From Lithospermum erythrorhizon (taxonomy: Eukaryota > Streptophyta > Magnoliopsida > Boraginales > Boraginaceae): DNA of 64,000 nt. Below, one piece after another: positions 48,193-60,365 of this stretch (positions are counted from its first letter, which is position 1; each line of letters starts with the position of its first letter). Below the pieces are notes generated by a model. That model searched no databases. It was given only the letters and a program-made list of their open reading frames with translations, and was not told the origin of the DNA. Location of the stretch: assembly GCA_019722365.1 (NCBI GenBank), contig JADFUC010000552.1, forward strand, positions 62,001 through 126,000, given 5' to 3'. The position numbers and the translations under genes are program-made.

Positions 48193-50828
48193 TGTAATAA
48201 AGCGTGCGAAAAAAAAAAAAAATTTAAATTTTTTTCGGTCGGTGGGACTTCCGGGGAATAGTATAATTTTTTTCGATGATGATATTATTTAAGTAAAACT
48301 TTTGAGCAATTTCATTTATAATTTAGTAGTGTTTTGCCATGGAAGAATTTTATCTTTGAAATCGGGTTCGTGGAGATTTAAAATGCGATAAGCGGAGAAT
48401 TAACTTGGCTTAGAGCGGGACTACTATTTTTTTTTATAAATATCTTATGACTTATCCTCAGCATTAATCAAACACTTCACCATCTTCATCTTGACCTATT
48501 TGGGCAGAAATACTACTTCCTCTTCCCCCCAGAACATTTTTTCCATTTCTCTCTTCAATTGTCGCTCGAACTCAAAACCGTTTGTAGAATATTGTTACCA
48601 TCGTTCTCTTCGAGTTAAAGGTAAAGAAATTTCAAGTCTTCGAGATATTTCTTGGGTTTTGAAATAATAGTTGACTTTAGTTGACTTTTTACATAATTGA
48701 ATTTTATATGATAAATCTTAGTTGGTTATGGGTTGTGACGTATATATGTGATGGTCGTATTGATTTAGAGCTCGTTTGAGGGCGTTATGATCGAGTTGAC
48801 TTTAAGGGTTCCGATTGGCTTTTTTATGTGGATATTTTTATAAAACTTTAAATGTGTAGGAAGTTACATTGGGACCTTATTATAGTTGTTATGATGTTAA
48901 ATTGGCGATTTAAAATTTATTAAAAGGGTGTTATGTTGAAAAAGTAGATTCAAGTTGAGTTATAATTGATATTTCGGAGCATAGATTGTTAATTATGGAC
49001 TTGATGATTAATTAGAATGACTTATAAAGTTGATTTGTAGTGAGAAAGTGATAAGATGGAATTTAGCGGGATCGGTGGGTTGTGTCCGATGGGATTATAA
49101 TAATTGATAGTTTATCAGGTCAAGTTATACCATTTAGAAATAGTTCCCCTAAGAATTGGTTATGCTTATCCTCTAGAAACGCCGGTATAGTAATAGGTTT
49201 GATCATACTTTACAGGTATTTTGTTAGAGCGTTGATCGTGGAAAAGAGGCGGGTCACGCTTGATTGTCTTCGCGAAAGGTTTCGGTAAATTGAGAGGTGA
49301 GTCTTTATCTCGCGGGTGTTACTTAAATCTTACCTTGGTTGTGATATACATGTTATTATGATATGATTATGTGAGAATGATGTACATGTCGTAATGTTAT
49401 GATTATAGGGAATGATATACATGTAATTGTTGTGTTATGTGATTGTGTGTTTTACGTAGGCGTTGAAGATTCTTTGGAGGTAAATGCTTGGCGTGAACTT
49501 CTCGACTTATATTTAGAATTACATGGCCTTGTCGGCACTATTATATTATGTGGCGCACATCGGCGCACGGTATGTTTGTGGCACTTGTCGTGATTGTGAT
49601 TGATTCTGTTGTGGGATGTTTTAGGCGTGTGGTGTAATACTCTTTGGGAGTAGAGTAGTTGTTGGGTTATTCATAAGTTTGAGGCCTTGAGTATCGGGGT
49701 GACCACATAGTTGGGATTACTAGGGATTAGGTGACTCTCCTTCCTTCTTGGGGATATGTATGTGGCCACATACTACGGTATAGCGTGCGGTTTGGCCTTA
49801 TACTTGATTATAGGCGGTATGACTACTCTTTTTGATCGCTTTGTTGTGTGCATTGTCGGTGTGGCCTATACTACGGTATAGCGTGCGGTTTAATATACTT
49901 CGGTATAAGGCGGTATGAGATCTTTTGATCACTTTCTTTGTGTGCATTAGCCGATGTGGCCACATACTACGGTATAAGCGTGCGGTTTGGCATACTTCGG
50001 TATAAGAGCGGTGTTTATTAGCGGTTGATCAATTTCACAACGGGTAGGCAGTTGAGTATATGCTGGCATTAGAGTTGAGCTATCTTTGTGGAGATGAGAG
50101 ATAGAGAAGGGATGACTAGATTTATAGTCGATGTTGAGTCTGTGATTTCATTGGTGATTGTGTGCTTTATGGGGCACTTATTATATTTTAACATGTTATG
50201 CACGGGCACTTCTTGAAACCTTATTGTATGACACGATTAGATAGTCCACGGATATATGTATATTATTCATATTTGATTATTAAATTACGACTATCTAGAT
50301 TCCGAACAAGCAAGTTCACCCTTGTGTTAAGTTTCCTTAGCCAGCCACTACCGCTTTGGGCGGCATTTCATTTGTGTGCAATTTGACAATTAGGCTAGTT
50401 GAGCCAAGAGGCATTGGAGAGTTTGTTCAGTGGCTAGGTGGCGTCGGGTGGTGAGAATCTCATGATCTCATTTTTATGTGTTGTCCAACCGGTTTTCATT
50501 GTTGTATTTCCTTTCGAAATCTTAGCCTTGTCGGGGTACTCATTTTGTATTTGGGATACAGTCTGCATTATCATCACATTTGTAGCCTTACTTAGAGGCA
50601 TTACTTTATTTTGGGATATGTTTGTGTATATATTTATGGGTTCGTTTAGATGTCGGTGATGGATTATAAATTTTTAAAAGCTTGTTTTGATTTAGGAAAC
50701 TTAATTGTGATCACATTTTTTGGATAAACGAATTGTATTTTAAGCGAATTAAGATCCGTCGGTTTGGTGACTCGGTGTTGGGATTTAATATTTCTACTTT
50801 CGGGCGGCCGACTGGGGCGGAGATTACA
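48193..50828 (+). repeat. 3' LTR of the gypsy element, family B (copy 3)
   Basis: Starts TGTAATAAAGCGTGCG and ends GGCGGAGATTACA, 2.64 kb. It directly follows pol and the polypurine region, so this is the element's own 3' LTR, and it ties LTR family B to the chromodomain pol. Confidence 0.75.
49795..50012. repeat. Hairpin minisatellite inside LTR family B (copy 3)
   Basis: Units contain TACT(A/T)CGGTATA(A)GCG and GGTATGA(GA)..TTTTGATC(A/G)CTTT. The arms TATAC/GTATA remain paired although the surrounding unit differs from copies 1 and 2. Confidence 0.7.
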
Positions 50829-52175
50829 AGGATCGATTGGTAGCAGGCGCTAGTGGTGCCCAGGCAAGGTGGGGATTTATCGCTCGTTTGTTACCTTATT
50901 TGTTTGAGTATGGTGTATGGTAAATTGGTTGTAATGATGTATACGTGTTATGAGCATTATTTGTGTGTATAGTTGTGAAATTGGGAAATGTTGACTTGTA
51001 GGGTGGTTTGTATTAGATGCGTTATGATATAGTTATTTGAGTGTATCGATGTTTGAGTATATTTATGTTTGAATGTAAAGTTCTTTGAGTATGTTTATGT
51101 TGAGTGTATTAATAGAATTATATTTGTGTTTTGGACGTATCACGTGTGTATATTTATGTGGAGTATAGGTTCCATCTGAGAAATTGTTGTATCGTGTGTA
51201 TCATGGTTGTTACATTGTTAGAGATTATTGTGTGATGTTTGTATGTTTGGTATTATATGTGTGTGAATTGTGAATTGGTTGAATTGAGAATATTGGGATG
51301 ATGTTGGGTGTTCGAAGGGTGAGCACAAAGGGAAAAAGATATGGCGATGTTGGGTGTCAGAGGTGAACTGCGGGAAAAGGATATGTTGTTGTTGGGTGTT
51401 CGAAGGGTAGGCTTTGCCGGGGAAAAGGATGAAATGTTATATGTGATGTTGATCTGTTTTTCATTTCGTAAAGTTATTTTATTTACATTTGTAATTATTG
51501 GGCGTCGTGTTATTTAATTTCTTTGTTTTGATTTGATTATGTGTTATAGGATCATGAGTATGACTAGGTGGGTGCGTAAAATTTGAATACTCTGTAATGT
51601 GGTTGTTGAAGATGGTTATTTTGCGTTGATACTTGTGGATAATTGACTTATTCTTGTAGTGTACATAATTATATATATCACCACTTTACTTCACGTCTAT
51701 TACTTTGCTCGTATACCTCATTAGGATGGAGTAGTTACCATCCGGGTGATTATTTTCCCACTAACACAATAGAACACCCCACTCGCCCAGTTGTGGTGTC
51801 GTTGGTCGGCGAGTTAGTGGGTATGCATTGATTACAGGTGAGGAGACAAGTAAAATTTGGGATCATAATTATACTCTTTTATTATTTCGATGTGTAGTTT
51901 TTACTTTTGGGTTTGGGTTGAAATTGTAAACCATTTGGTAGAATATTTTGTGACTTGGTTTTTATGGGTTTATACTTTTAGGTTGTTTAGGTAATGCCAC
52001 AATGGTTAAGCTTCGGTAGTACATGATTAACTTTTTTGAAACTATTTTCATGTATCCAAATTATCCGGTTTTATGAGCTATTAAGCAGCTTGGTGATTTT
52101 CGTGTCAACCGTCATTATGGTGACTTCCGGATACTCTGAGTTGATAGCGACTCCGACCTCGGGCGGGTCGTTACA
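50829..52175 (+). repeat. Tail of an LTR of family A
   Basis: Collinear with about 33330-35286: GATCGATTG..AGCAGGCG, GGTAAATTGGTTGT, the TGTTCGAAGGGT minisatellite, and the end GGCGGGTCGTTACA. Its head is missing; it is fused to the end of the family B LTR on one side and cuts into the copia LTR on the other. Confidence 0.7.
51302..51440. repeat. Minisatellite in LTR family A (second copy)
   Basis: Three units with GGGTGTTCGAAGGGT(G)AG and GG(G)AAAA(G/A)GATAT, parallel to 33795-33935. Confidence 0.8.
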
Positions 52176-52539
52176 TTACAAGAGTTACAAATCTTTACAT
52201 TATTAGCTTTGATGGATAGTTAATATGAAAATTATGATGAAGAGTTTGAAAGGTCCTCCCTCTACCTATAAATAACATCATATTCTCCATCTAATAGTAT
52301 GCATAACAAAACAATATATTAAACACATAACTAAGGAGGTTTTGCAGGGGAAGAGGGTAAAACACTTTTCTCCGATTGAAGGAGTTTGGTGATTTCAATC
52401 TTTAGAGCGATAATCTACTAACGTTCTAAATAGTTGGAGTATTTCACATCCATTCCAATTATGTATTAGTTAACATATATGTGATAATCATGTAATTCAA
52501 GACTTTGGGATTATGTTGTGTTTAAATAATCATCTAACA
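52176..52539 (+). repeat. 5' LTR of the copia element, left-truncated
   Basis: TTACAAGAGTTACAAATC at its start matches 58085 in the 3' LTR; both run to AATCATCTAA(C/T)A. TATAAATAACATC near 52265 is a likely LTR TATA region. Confidence 0.85.
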
Positions 52540-52541
52540 TG

Positions 52542-52558
52542 TGGTATCCGAGCCTAGG
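52542..52558 (+). promoter_or_regulatory. Primer-binding site
   Basis: TGGTATCCGAGCCTAGG, one change from TGGTATCAGAGCC, complementary to initiator tRNA-Met, two bases after the LTR end. Confidence 0.85.
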
Positions 52559-53750
52559 ATTGTGAATGCATGATTATCTATATGAATATGTTAAGAACGA
52601 TATATTGATCCAATCTAATGATTATGGCCATGAATGTATTCTTGCTTCCGCATGATTTTATTTTTTTGGCACTACCGTATTTGATCGATTCATCACATAG
52701 GTATTCCTGGTATTGCCTCAGATTCTTTGATATATGTTATTAGTTAAAAGTAGTGTAGCTATTATCATAGCTATAATAACAATAGTCACCAATATATATG
52801 ACGTTGGTGAATAGATAAACTAATTTGATGACACGTCAAGCACTATACTCCTAATTATTCTTGTAGATTAAATGAATGGTGCACATTATACATCGAAAAT
52901 GAAAGAGATTAAATCCTTGGGAACAATTTTATTCCTCTTGTAATTTCCTCTCCTTCATAGTTAATTAATTCTAAAAGAGATGATAAAAATTATTTAGTCC
53001 AACTACATAACATATTTTAAATCACTTATTTACTTGATATGTTAGATGATATAAGATGAAGAAGCGCTCGCCGCTTCAAACCATCGGGGAATGATATGAA
53101 CGGGATTTTAGCTCACCATGTGATCAAAGAATAACCTCGTTTGCTCAGGTTGAATGGATATACATAGATCATATATGACATAAGTAAAGGTGGAGTCAGA
53201 CCCATTATAGCGTAAACTTGAGCATATGTACTAATAGAGACCAAGCGTGTAGCTTTCATAATGATTTAATATTATCATTTCAAACAGTCGAAGTGTTTAA
53301 GAAATTACATGCTAATATATATGCTAATATATACCCACGAATGATTAATTTGCTTTGTAATTAGTCGCTTGTGAATTAATTCCAATATATGTCTACGTAA
53401 ATGATGTACTAGCATGTTTAGAATACTAGCAAGTTTATTTTATCATCTTATGTGAATAATTTCATATTGGTCAAATGTTTGAATTATTTTGTCCACAGAT
53501 AAATTATATTCATCTATTTGAACAATACTTAAGGAATTTATTCAATTAATATATCAACTATAATTTTGGAACTATGGTATCAAACAACATCATGTATATA
53601 GTTTTAGGTGACTACCCACAGGAGTACCTTTAGTTATGTTGTTTATTTATATCAAAATTATTATATGTGTTATTTTTAAGCTTCAATTCTTATATATTTA
53701 AATTACGGTTAATTTACCTTGAGCACTTACCTCGATAGGCGCATCCGTTA
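52559..53750 (+). other. Long leader of the copia element
   Basis: About 1.2 kb of AT-rich, non-coding sequence between PBS and the first gag words. It is long for a copia leader and may contain an unrecognised insertion. Confidence 0.4.
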
Positions 53751-54480
53751 TGAAACTTCAGTAGAACTAACTTCTCAGAATGGAAAGAGCAAGTTGAGTT
53801 TTCCTTGGGGCTACTTGAATTGGACATGACTCTTCGTTACGAGCATTTGCTCAACCTATGAAAAATTTTGAGGATATGGCCGCCGTTCGATTAGGAGCGA
53901 TCATAGGCTAAGCATCATGTTTATGCGAATGTTGATCGATACCAACATGAGAAACCTCCCACTTCCAGAAACCGAGAGTCCAAAAGAGTATTTCTGAAGC
54001 CGTTGAAGATGATTGAAGCTGAGAAAAATCTGCAGGAAACTTATGGCGAGATCTTGTAACGAAGTTCGATAGTTTCTTAGCTGATATTATTCATGTCATT
54101 GAAATGATTGACACTACTTAAACTTAAGGAGTTAGGTTGTATAGACGATGCTTTCCTAGTCGATTCATATTGACTAGCTTACTCCTCATTACGAACCATT
54201 CCAAAATTCATTATAACACTATTAAAAGAAAAGTGGAGTCTTAATGAATTGACTAACAAATTGGTTGAGAGGAGTCTAAGTGAGCTTTAAAGTTGTTCAT
54301 TTCACTCAAAGAGTTGGAAAAACTCTTGGGAAAAATTTCTCAACCTACTCATGGCACCCCAAATCGGATGATACGGTTCGTCATCTGAAAGAAAAAGGCG
54401 GGCGTTTGGAAATTAAGCAAGAAATGCAGACATTTCCAAGCAGTTGTGTTAAGCGTAAAGGATGTTTTTGAAAGAAAGGT
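53751..54480 (+). pseudogene. Copia gag remnant
   Basis: Scattered words in shifting frames match gag, including an equivalent of 'KWSLNELTNKLVEE' near 54231-54270 and a degraded zinc-knuckle region near 54380-54475. No continuous frame. Confidence 0.5.
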
Positions 54481-54990
54481 AACCCACGTGGGTTTCGTAA
54501 GTCATTCGAATCAAATTTTGCGATGTTCATAACTGCTTGGTGGATTGATCACTGGTACTAATGTTCATGTTTCGAATTCTATACGGGGATTCATTACGAT
54601 CCAAACCATAAACTCAAGTGAGGATTTCATTTTCATGAAAAATAAAGACAAAGCTCCAGTTGAAGTTGTTGGCACTTTTCGTCTTTCTTTAGCAAACGGT
54701 TATCAGTTGGACTTATGTCAAACTCTTTATGTACCGACTATTTCTCGTAATTTGATTTTTGTAAGCATGCTTGATAAGTTTGGATACTCATTTGAACTTG
54801 GCGATGGAAATTTCTGTTTGTTTAAAAATTCTATTCTTAATGTTACGAAATTTTAATTGATGGACTTTCTCAAATTCATCTCGAACTTCGAATCTTGGAA
54901 GCTCCTTCCATAATAATGAAATAAAGAAGTCCTCTAAAAAGACTGCTACTTAACTTTGTGACATAAAAACTAGGTCATATAACTGAGTGA
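54481..54990 (+). pseudogene. Copia protease / GAG-pre-integrase remnant
   Basis: 54545-54853 is in frame: NVHVSNSIRGF, VVGTFRLSLANGY and TLYVPTISRNLIFVSMLDK, which follow the protease active site in copia polyproteins. The active-site DSG itself (about 54540-54555) is destroyed. Confidence 0.8.
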
Positions 54991-55860
54991 AAGAATCAAA
55001 CGTTAGTAAGGATGATGTCCTACAGGACATAAATTTTACTAATATTACACCACGTATTGATTGTATTAAAGGCAAAACAACAAAAACACAAAGGGGCCCT
55101 GAAATTACCCGACTTCTTGAAATAATACATCTGAATTTGTGGACCTTTTGGCGTTCCAACTTTGGAGGTAAAAATACTTCATCCTTTTATCCTGATTATT
55201 CACGTTATTGCTATCACTTATCTATTGCATGACAAATCTCAGTCAGTGGATATTGTACAAATATTCATTACTGAAGTCGAAAGGCAATTAGAAAGAAAAG
55301 TGAAAATCATTAGGTCGGGGCAGTGGTAAAATCTATGGAGGTATGATGAAACAAAACAACACCACGGACCTTTGCTAAACTTCTCAAAAACTTGGGATCG
55401 TTGCTTTCCGTCACCTTATCCCTAGATCTCGTATGGCGAGCGGTGTAGGCAGAAAGGTGTAATGTCGATACATATATCGAAATGGTTAGATCCGTATTGA
55501 ATTAAATGCGAACTTACGTATCCTTGTGGATGGATGCATTACGGACAACTGTTTATATCTTAAATAGGGTTCCAAGTAAGGCCGTTCCTAAGACTCCTTT
55601 CGAGCTTTGGAAAGGATGGAAACCTAGTTTAAGACATCTTCAAATTTAAGAGGTGTCAATTTGAAGCTAGAATTTCTGATCCACATGAGAAATAAATTGG
55701 ATTTGAGAGGCGTAGGTGGTTAGTTTGTTGGTTATCCTGACAAATCCAAAGGATACAGGTTTTATTGTTCTAACCATAGTATGAGAATTGTTGAAGCCAG
55801 GAAATACCGATTCTATGAGAATGGTGAAATCGATTAAGAATTACTAAACAACAAGTGGTC
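54991..55860 (+). pseudogene. Copia integrase remnant
   Basis: IDCIKGKTTKTQRG and LLEIIHLNLW mark the join to the integrase core. The first Asp of the DDE triad is changed to Asn in HLNLW (usually H.D.C), and the later YSRYCY block follows. Frames shift repeatedly after 55230. Confidence 0.75.
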
Positions 55861-56119
55861 ATTCGAGGAAATAGGGCACTATTCGCCGCCTACATTGAAG
55901 AAGCGGGAACTGCCCTGTTAGTGAACACATTCACAATGAGGAAAATCCCATAAATGATCTGACACCATAATGAGATTATCAACGATCGGGAGATATTGCG
56001 AAGCACCTGAGAACCAACATTAAGGCGATCACCGAGAGAAATGCGTATGCTATTCGATGATTCTTTTGCTTTGCTCCCACAATAGAATGCAGAAGGGACA
56101 AAGGATCCGATTTCTTATT

Positions 56120-57110
56120 ACCTTAAGTCATGGTGATGTTAATTCTAGTAAATGGTTTGATGCTATGAAGGATGAATTAAAATCTATGGAATAATCAAGA
56201 CTCTAATGTAAATGAGTTTTGAAAGCCAAGCAGCGACTCTAATGGAAAAAATTGAATGATATAAACCCGGACTTGTTTTGAGGGTTTTATCGGAAAGACA
56301 TCGACCTTATTATCGGACATTAAGCTCCTATTTCTAGGAAAGATTCTCTTAGAATTATCATGACATTAGTAGCTCATTATGATCTCGAGTTGCGTCAAAT
56401 GGATGCCCAACCACATTTCTAAATAGAACTTGGAAGAAGAAGTCGTCGTCGACACGAAGGCCGTAAGCGGAAGGGCAGGGAAGACATGGGCCTGGAAAGC
56501 AATAAATCCAATTTATGGGCTCAAACAAGTTTCGACAATGGTATCTAAAATTTCATAAAATCATTACTTGTTTCCAGTTTGATATAGTTGACCACTGTAT
56601 ACCTCAGAGGATTCAGTGGGAGCAAGTTCATATTTTTCGTTTTGTATGTTGATGACATTTTATTGGCTAGTAAAGACCTCGAGTTATTACGTGAAACTAA
56701 GGATTATCTCTCAAAACAACTTTGAAATGAAAGATATGGGTGAGGCTTCCTATGTGATTGGGATAGAAATATTCAGTGATAGATCCTGAGAGGACTTGGG
56801 ATTATCTCGAGAGAGAAAGCATATATTAACAAAGTCCTTGAGAGATTTCACATGACTAATTGTTCACTCGATCCTTTTTTTGTTCACATAAAGGAGACAA
56901 ACATGTTCTTAGTAGTGCCACGCTCCTATAGAGAGCGAGAAGAAATGGCAAAATATCCTTAGCCGCCTGCTTGTAGGGAGTTTGATGTACCGGGTTTGTA
57001 GGGCGATATTAGCCATGTTGTTGGTTTATTGGGTAGATTTCAAAGAAGAACCCGTGGATCATATTTGAAAGGCAAAGAAAGTATTGAGATACCTCAAAGG
57101 AACAAGGAAT
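56120..57110 (+). pseudogene. Copia reverse transcriptase remnant
   Basis: MKDELKSM near 56166 starts the RT; VAHYDLELRQMDAQ and FVLYVDDILLASKDLELL follow, with the catalytic YVDD at 56645-56656. Downstream there are LERFHMTNCS (56840-56870) and VLRYLKGTRNY (57080-57112). Several frameshifts separate the blocks. Confidence 0.85.
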
Positions 57111-57610
57111 TATAATAACTCACCTATAGAATAAATGCGCGGGTGATTTTGGTCAGATTCGAGATCTTCTTTGGATGTCAGGGCAGCTCGGGTTTGTACT
57201 GCGGCTATGTGTATCTCTTATGTGAAGGTCTGATATCTGGAGAAGTTAAAAATCGAGATGCTTTTTGGTCCTCCCGTGATGGTTGTACGTGGCATGTTAA
57301 AGGCTTACATTCGGGGAGCGTGGGCTGCGTAATTTTGTCTCAGGTTTGGCGCTTTAAATTTTATCTACGAGCCATTAAGCATGCTTTTCGGCGAGAATGA
57401 AGTTCTGACACTTCTTGAGCGTGATAAGATAGTGGGGTTCAAAATACATGGACCTAAAATACCTTTCTTGAAGCAAGATGTTAAAGCGAAGAGAAAATTG
57501 TTGTTGAATCGATAAGCTAAACTTACAAAGAGTATTTGATATTTTTACAAAGGACTACCTCGAAGAACTTTCGGGGACATGCGAAAGTATGGGTCTTGTT
57601 GATAGTTCCT
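57111..57610 (+). pseudogene. Copia RNase H remnant
   Basis: Only the end is readable: IFTKDYLEEL and a following CESMGLVDS at about 57540-57605, the standard closing words of copia RNase H. The open frame at 57143-57400 does not match RNase H. Confidence 0.6.
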
Positions 57611-57973
57611 AATTATCATATATCTTCTGCCGTTTATCTTTGTACTCATATATAACAATTATTGAGCTCTTAATAAATTTTAACATCTGTCATTTCTGTT
57701 TTATGTTATGTATACCTTATGTTTAATTGAATGATAACAGAAATAGTCTTACTCAAGACATTAACGTGACCATTATGTTACTCTTTATTCTGATTACATA
57801 TGCAAATTATCAATATTGTTGTGCGTGGAAGTAAACATGTTGCATAATAACATGTGAAACGCCCGTGACTTTCATTGACAACTTGATTAGTGAGCAATTA
57901 TGAAATGATATAAATTTGCGTATCCTTGTAACTTATGTTTTAATATAAAAATTATAATAGATCTTATTGACCA

Positions 57974-58443
57974 AAATTGGGGAGAATGTAAGACTATTTT
58001 ATTTTATTTAAAATTCTTCCTCATTATTATGGTCATTAGTAGGATATTTAAATTTCATATTAAATTGCAAATTCATTACATATGTTACAAGAGTTACAAA
58101 TCTTTACATTATTAGCTTTGATGGATAGTTAATATGAAGATTATGATGAAGAGTTTGAAAAAGGTCCTTCATACACATAAATAGCATCCTATTCTCCATC
58201 TAATAGTATGCATAACAAAAGCGATATATTAAACACATAAAGGGTTTATAAGCAGAGGAGAAAGCAGCTAACACCGATTGAAGGAGCTTTGGTGATTTCA
58301 ATCTTTCGCGATAATCTACCCAGCTGGTCCCAATGGTTTGGAGGTATGTAAATCCCGATCAATTATGTATTAATTAATATATATGTGATAATCATGTAAT
58401 TCAAGATTTTGGGATTATGTTATGTTTAAATAATCATCTAATA
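57974..58443 (+). repeat. Polypurine tract and 3' LTR of the copia element
   Basis: AATTGGGGAGAA (57975-57986) is the polypurine tract; the LTR starts TGTAAGAC at 57987 and ends CATCTAATA, with the final CA mutated to TA. At 457 bp it is the complete reference for the truncated 5' LTR. Confidence 0.85.
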
Positions 58444-58451
58444 TGATGAGC

Positions 58452-59640
58452 TTTTGAGCGTGTAGAAAAATTTATTCTTTCTATTTGGGATTTTAGTTCT
58501 GTTATAAATTCATTTCGATTATTTTGGATTTCTAATTGACTTCCTTTAGAGATTTGGAATGGTTTAAAAATAGGTTGTTATTTTGATATGGGATTAGATT
58601 CGGAAGGCTGAGTAGTTGGTTTTAATAAATGTTTTTCAATTCTAGAAAGTTGGGTACCTATTGTATTTAGATGAGCATTACTAAAATTATTTTGAGTAAT
58701 TATCTTCTTAGTATTAGAGATAATATCATCAGTTATATTTTTAAAATGTGCTAATTTAATATTTGTATCTCGTATGGGCTGCGTCATTTTCTAAAGAGGC
58801 GGATGTCTGTTCCTTGATAGTTTAAAATTTTTGCCCTCTTTTCGGTTCTACAACCGCTTTCTTTTATAGATGAAGTCAGAGTCACTATACAATTTTCAGA
58901 ATTAGAAGAGACAACAATCAATCACTACAGTTTTGACCTTTGTTGTAAAGTCAACTTTTTGTAGTGGGTATACTATTTGTTTTTGTCCCTTACTTTCGGC
59001 TGAAGATTCTTTGATTGTTTCGCAGTCTTGTCGACTGACTCGCCCCTTTATCATGTCTTTCTTTGTGTCTGCGCAATTTAGCATTTTTCTATGTTTTCTT
59101 CCGTTGTTTTTCCCGATCATTTTTGGTATTTCTTGTTATGTATTAATTTATTCCATAGGTAGCAGGTTAAAGAACAAGTCGGTCCTCCTACGGAGAATTT
59201 TTCATTATTAGGCACAAGATATATCATATCTTGGGGTAGTTTTTCATTTATTCCGGCCAGAAGAAGGAGATGTGGTTGATTGATTTTTTTTAGTGTAGAT
59301 ATCACTCTTTTGGTTCTTTTATATTTGTGAGAATATACCATAACAGTCGTCTTCATTCTCCGAGGTTGGCGACTTGTGATGAAGTCGACGCTATGTCTTC
59401 TATAGGTGATAGACCTGCCAAGATATGGTCTATGATAAGTTTGTAGTCATTTTTTGTCTGGGCTGTTGCTAGTCGGGCTTGTGCAACAGATTTTTGGGCA
59501 AAAAATAATGTGTTTGAAGGGATTGATCTTTTTGATTCAATATATATATATATATTAAACCATGATAATAAATGACAACAAAAAATAAATTTTGTAGGTT
59601 TCACACACTTTCGGATGAAGAGGTGCAACGTTTAAAGGAC
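58452..59640 (-). pseudogene. Unidentified minus-strand coding remnant, possibly caulimovirid-related
   Basis: Reading right to left, frames at 59628-59353, 59356-59117, 59120-58902 and 58787-58578 look like pieces of one protein region of about 370 residues separated by frameshifts or stops. Short words: QARLATAQTKNDYKL, INEKLPQDMIYLVP, CSLTCYLWNKLIH, and KHLLKPTTQPSE followed past one stop by IFKPFQISKG. Composition and the last part recall the region before the coat domain in plant pararetrovirus-like polyproteins, but I cannot name a domain with certainty. The region is broken and not functional. Confidence 0.35.
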
Positions 59641-59911
59641 AAAAAAATAGCTTCTTTTACGAGGGAACTTGTTTCTGTAGGTTGAATGACAACAAATTCA
59701 ATAAGTGAAGTAACATGACAAATCACGGTACATTTCACAACTTAAAAACAGTTTCTGAAACTAACATTAAACAAATCTAATTGCACTTTTATTGTAAATA
59801 GAGTGACGACTATTGGGTGAGTGGATACTTATAATTGATATTGCTTGCTTGAGGTAACTTTTTCAATCTATACAACTGTTATACCTATTCACATACAACA
59901 GAACCCTTAAT
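59641..59911. other. No gene seen
   Basis: AT-rich sequence without a supported reading frame. Confidence 0.3.
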
Positions 59912-60079
59912 ATGATCACCAGGCCTTTAGTAATAATGATGGTGGCTGACCAAAGTGGTGTTGAACAAGTGATAGCGGTCGAGGAAGTAACTGAAAGAAT
60001 CCTTCAAACAACAATAAAAGATACGACGAGGCTGCACAATATGGTATTCAATTTAACCTTTATTTATAAAAAATTATAG
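59912..60079 (+). CDS. Short candidate exon, unrecognised
   Basis: 55 codons starting MITRPLVIMMVADQ, then GVEQVIAVEEVTERIL, a helix-like composition better than random for this region. A donor-like ATG|GTATTC at about 60041-60046 could end an exon. No family recognised. Confidence 0.2.
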   Translation: MITRPLVIMMVADQSGVEQVIAVEEVTERILQTTIKDTTRLHNMVFNLTFIYKKL

Positions 60080-60219
60080 CTATTTGATATTTCAATATTC
60101 TATACAATACATGTAAACTAAAAAAATCTTACAATGGCTAGGGTGAAAAATTCGAACTGGACTCCATCAAATAAGGAAAAACTTACCTAAGTACCGTTTA
60201 AATGCGACTTTCGGAAAAA

Positions 60220-60365
60220 TTGAGAAAATCACGCCCGGCACACTACTCCGTGTAACATGTTCGAGGGGCCAAGGCCCCTTACTTGAACACCGGGTGGGGC
60301 GGCCGTTAGGGATTCTTGGGCCCCTTATTCGGATTGATACCCCGTGTATCGAGGGGCCGGCGTGG
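60220..60365. repeat. GC-rich block with GGGGCC palindromes
   Basis: TCGAGGGGCC occurs at about 60262 and 60349. GGGGCCAAGGCCCC (60265-60279) is a perfect inverted repeat and TGGGCCCCTTA follows at 60317. It contrasts sharply with AT-rich flanks and may mark the end of an unknown element. Confidence 0.4.

Larger units (their letters stand above)
52176..58443 (+). mobile_element. Ty1/copia element, complete domain order, decayed
   Basis: The 5' LTR lacks its first 98 bp (52176-52539). PBS, gag, protease, integrase, RT, RNase H, polypurine tract and a full 3' LTR (57987-58443, 457 bp) follow in the copia order. Many frameshifts and stops. The family A LTR tail abuts its truncated 5' LTR, which indicates a nested insertion followed by deletion. 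Confidence 0.85.

Noticed and set aside
57143..57400. 85-codon open frame as a separate gene
   Set aside because: Falls between RT and RNase H of the decayed copia; best explained as a shifted frame of that element.
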